DNA from: Candidatus Zixiibacteriota bacterium
GTDB taxonomy: Bacteria; Zixibacteria; MSB-5A5; GN15; PGXB01
Direction of reading: 5' to 3'
Length of the DNA: 5,185 bases
Assembly: GCA_024230695.1 (NCBI GenBank)
Contig: JAAERC010000575.1
Coordinates: 1-5,185 of the forward strand
Shown here: piece by piece, positions 1-5,185 of the stretch
How positions within the stretch are numbered: the stretch's first letter is position 1
How the letters are laid out: each line of letters starts with the position of its first letter
The notes under the pieces: generated by a model
What the model saw: the letters and a program-made list of their open reading frames with translations, nothing else
Told to the model about the DNA's origin: nothing
Database searches by the model: none
Position numbers and translations under genes: made by a program

Positions 1-75
1 AGCTCTTTTTAGCTCATATTCAATTCTTTTGGCGAACTTATTATCTGAATTAGTATTGTTAATACTTTCTCCCAT
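1..75 (-). CDS. Start of an unidentified protein, cut by the left edge
   Basis: An ATG at 75-73 opens a frame that runs 25 codons to the window edge without a stop. It begins MGESINNTNSD and continues with FAKRIEYELKRA, a charged stretch that could form an amphipathic helix. There is no signal peptide or membrane segment in the visible part. Support for a real gene is indirect: a Shine-Dalgarno-like GGTGGAG sits just upstream, a sigma-54-like promoter element lies 56 bases upstream of the ATG, and the strand matches the three regulator genes. The fragment is too short to assign a family, and I do not recognise it. It lies downstream of the NtrC-class activator gene, so it could be that activator's target; this is inference from position only. 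Confidence 0.5.
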   Translation of the reverse strand, partial: MGESINNTNSDNKFAKRIEYELKRA

Positions 76-78
76 TTT

Positions 79-85
79 CTCCACC
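79..85 (-). promoter_or_regulatory. Ribosome binding site for the left-edge gene
   Basis: Read on the minus strand the sequence is GGTGGAGAAAATG. GGTG lies 6 bases and GGAG 3 bases before the ATG at 75-73, and both match parts of the anti-Shine-Dalgarno complement AGGAGGTGA. This is the main evidence that the frame running off the left edge is translated. Confidence 0.5.
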
Positions 86-130
86 AAATAAAACAAACGC
101 TACAAAAACATATCTGCATTGAAAATAGAA

Positions 131-144
131 GCAATTATCATACC
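131..144 (-). promoter_or_regulatory. Sigma-54 (-24/-12) promoter-like element
   Basis: On the minus strand the sequence is GGTATGATAATTGC followed by T. GG (144-143) and GC (132-131) are separated by exactly the 10 bases required for RpoN promoters, and the -12 half TTGCT is a full match to TTGCW. The -24 half is weaker: CGGTATG against TGGCACG, with 4 of 7 matching. A start site would fall near base 119, leaving a leader of about 44 bases before the ATG at 75. An alternative sigma-70 reading overlaps it: TTGATA at 173-168 and TATTAC at 150-145 with a 17-base spacer. No other stretch I checked in the two intergenic regions has the GG-N10-GC spacing with TTGC. Confidence 0.35.
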
Positions 145-256
145 GTAATAACCGATAATAATCTAAATATCAAAATGAGAATTTTATCAAATCAGTCTCA
201 TCCGAGCCCTGTATTTGTATAGCAATCAAGACATTATATTTTAATACGTAGACTCT

Positions 257-316
257 TTTGCCTTTGAAAGAAATATGCAAACTACATCGTACGCATACAT
301 TTGCCTATTATATGCA
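257..316 (-). repeat. Two-motif direct repeat upstream of the putative promoter
   Basis: On the minus strand TGCATAT is followed by AGGCAAA twice: at 316-310 and 306-300 (3-base spacer), then at 279-273 and 263-257 (9-base spacer). Relative to a start site near 119 this is about -140 to -200, within the usual range for enhancer sites of NtrC-class activators. The motifs are short, the spacing differs between copies and the region is AT-rich, so chance is a real alternative. Confidence 0.25.
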
Positions 317-370
317 TGAATATGTCAATGGTGATAATTATAAATCACACTATTTTAATGAAGAAAATAC

Positions 371-1786
371 CTACTTAGAAGTATTAAGATTGTATTCTTT
401 AATTTTATATAATAATGAGCGATAACTGATTTCAAGTTGCTCGGCGGCACGACGACGATTCCAATTTGTTTTACCCAGGACCTCTTTAATTAGTTTTCTT
501 TCCTGATGAGCAACGATTAGATTTACACGTTTTTTAAGTGAATAAGAGTTGGCTATCTTCTCATGCCCCTCAAAAGCTCCCGCATCCTCTTCAACCGCTG
601 ATACTCCAACCGGAATATTACTATAAACCATCAGATCATCAACAATTGACTCTCCGCCTCTGACAACAATTTGTTTGATCACATTCTCAAGCTGACGAAC
701 ATTGCCCGGCCATGAAAATTGTATAAGCTTATCAAGTGTCTCCTGAGAAAGACTTGGGTATTCCTTTTGATAAAGTTTGTTATACCGTTCAAGAAAATAA
801 TTAACCAACAGTACTACGTCTTCCTTTTTTTCTCGAAGAGATGGTAAATATATTGTTATTTCATTAAGTCGATAAAAAAGATCATCTCTGAAATTATGGT
901 GTTGAATTTCCTCATCAAGATTTTTATTGGTAGCGCAAATAATTCTAACATCAACATGGATATTATTTATTCCACCAACTCGAACAAACTCCTGCTGTTC
1001 CAACACCTGAAGCAGTTTAGATTGCAAATCAAACGGCATATCGCCAATTTCATCTAAAAATATACTGCCCTTATTGGCCATTTCAAATCTGCCCGGTTTT
1101 GTTTTGTGAGCACCTGTGAAAGCACCTTTCTCATATCCAAACAGTTCCGCCTCCAAAAGATCGCGCGGAATCGCAGCACAGTTTACCTTCGTAAATGGTT
1201 TTTCGGAACGATTGGACATTGAATGCAAAAGTCGGGCGACAATTTCTTTTCCTGTGCCAGACTCCCCACGAATTAGAACCGATAATTCAGAATCGGCCAC
1301 CTGCTCGATAATGTTTTTTACCTGCACCATCTTGGGTGAATCGCCGATCAATTTATCATACTGTTTTCTGGTGCTAAGTTCTGATTTTAAAGAGATTACT
1401 TCCTGCTTTAATTTCCCTTTTTCTAAAACAGATTTGATATGTATCTCGACCTCTTTGACATCAAAAGGCTTATTAATAAATTCAGCCGCCCCAAGACGCA
1501 TAGATTTGACAATATTACTTGTCTCCCCATGCCCGGATAACATAACTATATCAGGCCGATTGTCGAGTTTGCCAAGCTTTTCCAAAACTTCAAGACCTGT
1601 CATTCCTGGCATTTTTATATCTAATAATATTAAATCCGGTTTCTCGGTCGAAACCATCTGAATACCCTCGATACCATCTCGAGCCGAGGTTATATCAAAG
1701 CTCGAGCTAAGTCCTTCACTCAGAATCCAGGATACTTTGGGATCGTCGTCTATAATTAGTACTTTTGTTTTATCTTTTTTCATCAT
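371..1786 (-). CDS. NtrC-class sigma-54-dependent response regulator
   Basis: This is a complete cytoplasmic transcription activator of 471 residues, the usual length for the NtrC family. The receiver (about 8-120) has acidic residues D13-D15, phospho-acceptor D56 in LLDIKMPG, S84 and K106. The AAA+ domain (about 145-385) has Walker A GESGTGKE (174-181), an intact sigma-54 contact loop GAFTGA (221-226), Walker B FLDE (243-246), sensor I ATN (285-287), arginine-finger region FRDDLFYRL (299-307) and sensor II WPGNVRQLE (359-367). A loose linker (about 391-425) leads to a Fis-type HTH (about 430-466, ending SLLYKIKEYNL). All residues for ATP hydrolysis and sigma-54 remodelling are present, so it should be functional. 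The start is ATG-ATG; only a weak GGA lies 5 bases before the first, and the second (1783) has better spacing. It follows the two kinase genes and is presumably their output. The DNA target is unknown. Confidence 0.95.
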   Translation of the reverse strand: MMKKDKTKVLIIDDDPKVSWILSEGLSSSFDITSARDGIEGIQMVSTEKPDLILLDIKMPGMTGLEVLEKLGKLDNRPDIVMLSGHGETSNIVKSMRLGAAEFINKPFDVKEVEIHIKSVLEKGKLKQEVISLKSELSTRKQYDKLIGDSPKMVQVKNIIEQVADSELSVLIRGESGTGKEIVARLLHSMSNRSEKPFTKVNCAAIPRDLLEAELFGYEKGAFTGAHKTKPGRFEMANKGSIFLDEIGDMPFDLQSKLLQVLEQQEFVRVGGINNIHVDVRIICATNKNLDEEIQHHNFRDDLFYRLNEITIYLPSLREKKEDVVLLVNYFLERYNKLYQKEYPSLSQETLDKLIQFSWPGNVRQLENVIKQIVVRGGESIVDDLMVYSNIPVGVSAVEEDAGAFEGHEKIANSYSLKKRVNLIVAHQERKLIKEVLGKTNWNRRRAAEQLEISYRSLLYKIKEYNLNTSK

Positions 1787-1886
1787 ATGAATCCATTTGC
1801 ACTTTTTCTATACATCGGCAATAATACGACAATATTGAACGATTTTCATCAATAAAATGCCTTTTTTTTGCAATTCCTTGCAGTTA
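1787..1886 (-). other. Short spacer between kinase B and the activator gene
   Basis: These 97-100 bases break the tight packing seen between the two kinase genes. On the minus strand there is a perfect small hairpin TGCAA-GGAA-TTGCA (1882-1869), but it is followed by a run of A rather than T, so it is not an intrinsic terminator in the direction of transcription. Scattered -10-like strings (TATTAT, TATAGA) lack well-spaced -35 partners. I see no clear promoter or terminator, so the activator is most simply transcribed together with the kinases. Confidence 0.45.
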
Positions 1887-4016
1887 TTATAAAGGCAAAT
1901 AGAGCGTGAAGCTGGTACCCTTACCATATTCCGACTCAACGGTCAAAGTTCCGCCATGAGCGGAGATTATTCTTTCCACAACAGCGAGCCCCAAACCGGT
2001 CCCAGTTGACTTTGAAGTATAATATCTATCAAAGATTTTGGAAACATTTTCAGGCTTTATACCACAGCCTGTGTCAGAAATAGTAATTGCGAGATAATCG
2101 GTTTTTTTGAATGATGGACGGTCAATTTTGCCAATAACCTTTATCTCGCCCTCATCCATAGCATCAACCGCATTTAGGAAAAGATTCAAAAATACTTCTA
2201 TAATTTGATTTTTGTTGATCATAACTTCCCAGGGGCAATCACCAAAGTCTTCTTTAAAAGAAATATTCTTTTTGCCAAATTCGGGTTTGAGTAATTCGGC
2301 GCACCGTCCTATCACAGATCGAAGATCGACCATCTCGGTTTCATATTTATTGGGTTTTGAAAAATCAACCAGTTCTCTGACAAGTTCATTAAGACGATAA
2401 ATCTCGCTTTCTGCCATCTCAAAAAAATCTGAGTTGCCAACAATATCGGGCCATTTATCCCTAAGTATTTGTAGGCCGCCTCTGATATTAGTTAATGGTT
2501 TTCTCAAATCATGAGATATTTCAGAAATCATATTGCCCATCGTCAGAAGCCTGGTTGCATTTAGCAGGGCTTTTTCACGATCATAAAAACCGGAAGCATG
2601 TGATATCACCAAACTGGCCAACGATATTTCCTGCGTGGAATAATTTCTATTGCACTTTGAACCAATACAGAAAATATGTTTTAAATCACCCTCACGTAAA
2701 ACCGGCAAGGCCGTAAAGTTTTTGCTTGGTTTGGGGAAGGCCGAATAATTAGCTATCTTGGCGGCCAAATATGAAGACAGTCTTTTTATATCATCCAAAT
2801 TTATTTCTGATAAATCAATATTATCCACAGTTAATTCATTTTCTTCGACAACATCCATATTGATCGAACCGGTATCTGTCAGCGGGATATCCGTACCAGC
2901 AACACCAACCGGCTTTAAACAGCTAAACTCAGGATTCCACTCAAACCATAAAGAATAATCAACCGGCATCAATTTTTTAAGATACTCAAAAACGGTCTTT
3001 CGCATTGCCGAAACCGAACCAACGGTTGATAGCTGGCGCGTTAACTCAAAAAGAACCGAAAACTCTTTAAGCTTCTGACTGTTTTTTTCTACCTGACCGG
3101 TATCATCAATTATAATCGCCGCCTGCGACGCAAATGTTGTTAATAATTTCAGGTCATGCTCATTAAAAACGGCACTTTCCTTTTTATTGGCCAAATTAAT
3201 AACACCAAGCACCCGATTGGAAATTTTCAGAGGAACACAAAGAAGTGATGAGGATGTATATCGTTCCTTATTTATCCGTCTGAATCTTTCATCCTTTTCA
3301 ACATCAGGAACAATCAATGGCTCACCAAGTTTGGCGACGTATCCGGCAATAGACTCACCCAATGGTAGGCGAACTGACTCAGCCATCTTTTTATCAAGAC
3401 CGATAGAAGTTTTGATTGTCATGAATTCACCGGATTTATCTATCAGCATAAGAGAACCGATCTCGGCCTGTGTCACAGCACTGGCAAGAGTCACAATTTT
3501 CTCAAGCAATTCCTGCAGACTTGATGATGCCGAAAGTGATTTACCTGCTTCATAAAGAGCATTGATTTCATTCAGGCGATTATTCAGATTCATGTTGGCG
3601 TGTTTTAGATCTTCAACCAACTGCATTCGTGCCATATTTGAAAAACGTGTTTCCAAACCTCTTTTAACTGATATTTCAAGTTGCGAAAATTCTACTGGCT
3701 TTAAATGATATTCGAAAGCACCCTCTTTGATGGCTTCCAAAGCTGATTCTAGTGAAGCATACCCGGTTATCAGTATTACGATAATTTCAGGATCGATCTC
3801 TTTAATGGCCTTTAATAGCTCAAGACCGGTCTTCCCAGGCATTTTTATATCGGTTATTACTAAATCGAATTGGTCTGTTTTGATTTTGCTAATGGCATCA
3901 TCTGCCGATTGCGCCGTAAATACTTCATATCCGGAACCACTGAGAAGCTCATTCAATGAGTCACACATCCTTACTTCGTCATCAACAACAAGTATTTTCT
4001 CAGATTTCCCAACCAT
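1887..4016 (-). CDS. Receiver-GAF-GAF-like-histidine kinase chain
   Basis: This is a soluble signalling protein of 709 residues with no membrane segment. The receiver (about 6-122) has D12/D13, phospho-acceptor D56 in ITDIKMPG, T84 and K106, all canonical. A helical linker (about 125-155) leads to a clear GAF domain (about 155-308). A second, divergent GAF-like region (about 318-482) follows, with an acidic insert near 385-412 and Cys at 366, 450 and 455. HisKA (about 490-555) has phospho-His H502 in SHDLRKPL, and HATPase_c has N615, DTGCGI (648-653) and GTGLGL (672-677). Both phosphorylation sites are intact. K506 replaces the usual Thr/Asn four residues after the His. A TTG at 4037 would add seven residues, but the strong AGGGGGAG lies 7 bases before the ATG at 4016, so I chose the ATG. 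The gene overlaps the upstream kinase by 17 bases. The order with the receiver first is the reverse of ordinary hybrid kinases and suggests a relay step. Confidence 0.93.
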   Translation of the reverse strand: MVGKSEKILVVDDEVRMCDSLNELLSGSGYEVFTAQSADDAISKIKTDQFDLVITDIKMPGKTGLELLKAIKEIDPEIIVILITGYASLESALEAIKEGAFEYHLKPVEFSQLEISVKRGLETRFSNMARMQLVEDLKHANMNLNNRLNEINALYEAGKSLSASSSLQELLEKIVTLASAVTQAEIGSLMLIDKSGEFMTIKTSIGLDKKMAESVRLPLGESIAGYVAKLGEPLIVPDVEKDERFRRINKERYTSSSLLCVPLKISNRVLGVINLANKKESAVFNEHDLKLLTTFASQAAIIIDDTGQVEKNSQKLKEFSVLFELTRQLSTVGSVSAMRKTVFEYLKKLMPVDYSLWFEWNPEFSCLKPVGVAGTDIPLTDTGSINMDVVEENELTVDNIDLSEINLDDIKRLSSYLAAKIANYSAFPKPSKNFTALPVLREGDLKHIFCIGSKCNRNYSTQEISLASLVISHASGFYDREKALLNATRLLTMGNMISEISHDLRKPLTNIRGGLQILRDKWPDIVGNSDFFEMAESEIYRLNELVRELVDFSKPNKYETEMVDLRSVIGRCAELLKPEFGKKNISFKEDFGDCPWEVMINKNQIIEVFLNLFLNAVDAMDEGEIKVIGKIDRPSFKKTDYLAITISDTGCGIKPENVSKIFDRYYTSKSTGTGLGLAVVERIISAHGGTLTVESEYGKGTSFTLYLPL

Positions 4017-5185
4017 ATTTGTTCTCCCCCTGCTCAATAGGCAGTTCGATTATAAAGCATCCACCTCGTTTACTATTTGTATAGTTTATCGACCCGTTAT
4101 GATTTTTTATTATATTATAACAGACCGAAAGTCCTAAACCACTGCCACCAGAAGTCGATTTTGTCGTATAGTAGGGATCAAAAATATGCGGAATATGTTC
4201 GGCTTTGATTCCGGGACCGCTATCCTCAAAAGAAAATATGACCGTATGTGCCGTTTTTTTCAAATCTATAACTATCTCTCCAACATCTTGCATGGCATCT
4301 ATTGAATTGACCAATAAATTCATAAACACCTGCTTTAGACCATCTTGCCAGGCAAATATCTCAGGGATGTTATCATCTATATTAAAAGTCACGTTGACCC
4401 CTGCATTTTTAAATTGACGGTCCATTAAAGATAAAATTTCATTTATTAAATTGTCGGGAACGATCCTACTATAACTGACGGCGACAGGTCGATGGAAATT
4501 AAGCAATTGTTTTACAATCACGGCGATCCGATCTATTTCCTGCTTAATTATTTTCGTATATTCCAAAGATTTGTCAGCATCTACAATATTCTGATCCACA
4601 AGCGACAAATAGTTTTTTATAATCCCCAGCGGATTATTTATCTCATGAGCTATCTTGGCAGATAATTCCCCAAGCGCGGCTGATCTTTCCGATTGCAAAA
4701 GTAAACCTTGAGTTTCCTGCAATTTATCCGAAGCCTCTTTCTCCGAATCAAATAGACGCACATTCTCAATAGAAACCGCTGTTTGACTCGCCAGAATAGA
4801 TATAAATTCAATATCGTTATCCAAATACGATTGTGTCGATTCCTTTTCAGATAAAACAAGAATTCCCCGAAGCTTGGTTTGAAAAACAAGCGGAACAACC
4901 AGTCCATTTGGAAAATACTCAATAAAATCTAAGTCTTTTGAAATCTCAAATTTATCTTCGGCTTCGCTTATTTTTATGGGACGGTTCAGATTTGCAATAT
5001 AAAGACAGAATGAGCTGTCTTGATTTATGATTATGCGTTTGTCCGGGATACTAAAACCGCCGCCAGATTTAACCATATAAAGTTCTTTTTGTCCCGGTTT
5101 TAAGGGAAGAAACAGTGCCGCTTGTTTTGCTCCAACTCGCCCCTGCGCCGCAAGAATAAATGAATCAAGCAGAGATTGATAATCA
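4000..5185 (-). CDS. GAF sensor histidine kinase, N-terminus beyond the right edge
   Basis: The frame is open to base 5185. Residues before the first in-frame ATG (5076-5074), such as LLDSFILAAQGRVGAK, continue a GAF-like fold, so that ATG is internal and the true start lies outside. Of 394 visible residues, about 1-145 are GAF-like, ending with SQTAVSIENVRLF, and 144-170 form a helical linker. HisKA has phospho-His in AHEINNPLG (codon 4647-4645), with the Asn expected for phosphatase activity four residues later. HATPase_c follows with the N-box NLLVNSIDAM, G1 box EDSGPGI, IFDPYYTTKS and G2 box GSGLGL. All catalytic boxes are intact, so it should be an active kinase of the NtrB-like HisKA type. 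No receiver and no membrane segment are visible; the missing part could hold further sensor domains. Its end overlaps the next gene by 17 bases, so the two are surely co-transcribed. It probably phosphorylates the receiver of kinase B, the activator, or both. Confidence 0.92.
   Translation of the reverse strand, partial: DYQSLLDSFILAAQGRVGAKQAALFLPLKPGQKELYMVKSGGGFSIPDKRIIINQDSSFCLYIANLNRPIKISEAEDKFEISKDLDFIEYFPNGLVVPLVFQTKLRGILVLSEKESTQSYLDNDIEFISILASQTAVSIENVRLFDSEKEASDKLQETQGLLLQSERSAALGELSAKIAHEINNPLGIIKNYLSLVDQNIVDADKSLEYTKIIKQEIDRIAVIVKQLLNFHRPVAVSYSRIVPDNLINEILSLMDRQFKNAGVNVTFNIDDNIPEIFAWQDGLKQVFMNLLVNSIDAMQDVGEIVIDLKKTAHTVIFSFEDSGPGIKAEHIPHIFDPYYTTKSTSGGSGLGLSVCYNIIKNHNGSINYTNSKRGGCFIIELPIEQGENKYGWEI
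4024..4031 (-). promoter_or_regulatory. Strong ribosome binding site that fixes the start of kinase B
   Basis: On the minus strand AGGGGGAG is followed by a 7-base spacer AACAAAT and then ATG (4016-4014). The site lies wholly inside the last codons of kinase A. It overlaps the codons that would be translated from the alternative TTG at 4037, which argues for initiation at the ATG. Terminating ribosomes from A (stop 4002-4000) finish 14 bases past this ATG, an arrangement suited to translational coupling. Confidence 0.75.

Larger units (their letters stand above)
76..370. other. Gene-free, very AT-rich intergenic region
   Basis: No credible gene lies on either strand of this region of about 295 bases; the only frames are a few codons long. 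It holds the putative ribosome binding site and sigma-54-like element for the gene leaving the left edge. Two weak dyads lie just downstream of the activator gene's stop: an all-AT stem TATTTT/AAAATA (369-364 with 356-351) and GTGAT/ATCAC around an 8-base loop (348-331). Neither is GC-rich or followed by a T-run on the minus strand, so no intrinsic terminator can be called and read-through to the left remains possible. Its upstream half lies where activator binding sites of a sigma-54 promoter would be expected. Confidence 0.6.

Noticed and set aside
331..369. Dyads after the activator stop considered as an intrinsic terminator or a CRP/FNR-like operator
   Set aside because: The stems are 5-6 bp and AT-rich with no following T-run. 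TGTGA and TCACC are separated by 10 bases rather than the 6 expected for a CRP-type site.
1116..1661. Open frame of 181 codons on the plus strand opposite the activator gene
   Set aside because: It lies entirely within a convincing minus-strand NtrC-class gene, shows no recognisable domain and is Ser/Ile-rich, as expected for the reverse of such a coding region.
1840..1865. AGGCATTTTATTGATG on the minus strand considered as a sigma-54 promoter for the activator gene
   Set aside because: The TTG is one base out of register relative to GG and the required GC of the -12 half is absent.
1869..1882. Hairpin TGCAA-GGAA-TTGCA considered as a terminator after kinase B
   Set aside because: The stem is only 5 bp and is followed by A residues, not T, in the direction of transcription. 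No plus-strand gene exists here for it to serve in the other orientation.
3727..4137. Plus-strand open frame of 136 codons spanning the A/B gene junction
   Set aside because: It is antisense to receiver and kinase codons of two well-supported genes, with no domain signal and no ribosome binding site of note.
4650..4922. 90-codon minus-strand frame inside kinase A in another reading frame
   Set aside because: It overlaps the GAF and linker coding sequence of the catalytically complete kinase; its aromatic- and Arg-rich composition is typical of a shifted frame.
4000..5076. Kinase A treated as complete, starting at the ATG at 5076
   Set aside because: The same frame stays open for 36 more codons to the window edge and those codons continue a GAF-like sequence, so the ATG is internal.

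Overview
The window looks like a chromosomal stretch from an AT-rich, Gram-negative-type bacterium that uses sigma-54. The regulator domain styles (GAF-linked kinases beside an NtrC-class activator whose HTH reads ISYRSLLYKIKEYNL) recall FCB-group bacteria such as Zixibacteria-like lineages, or deltaproteobacteria. That placement is a low-confidence guess from protein style; there is no rRNA or marker gene here.

All recognisable genes lie on the minus strand, so transcription runs from the right edge to the left. (A) 5185-4000: a GAF sensor histidine kinase whose N-terminus lies beyond the window. (B) 4016-1887: a 709-residue chain of receiver, GAF, divergent GAF-like region and histidine kinase. 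It overlaps A by 17 bases and has a strong ribosome binding site inside the end of A. (C) 1786-371: a complete NtrC-class sigma-54 activator (receiver, AAA+, Fis-type HTH), 97 bases or more downstream of B. After about 300 bases without a gene, a further leftward reading frame begins at base 75 with a good ribosome binding site and leaves the window after 25 codons. A sigma-54-like -24/-12 element lies 56 bases upstream of its start codon.

The three complete or nearly complete genes read as a signalling module: two kinases, two receivers and one sigma-54 activator as output. The most economical model is a cascade in which kinase A acts on the receiver of B, and B (with its own GAF inputs) acts on the receiver of C. 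C would then drive sigma-54 promoters, possibly the one just downstream. The domains and catalytic residues are seen directly; the order of phosphotransfer and the target are inference. A specific oddity is that kinase B carries Lys where HisKA kinases normally have Thr or Asn four residues after the phospho-His, a position tied to phosphatase activity. No mobile elements, CRISPR arrays, tRNA or rRNA genes were seen.
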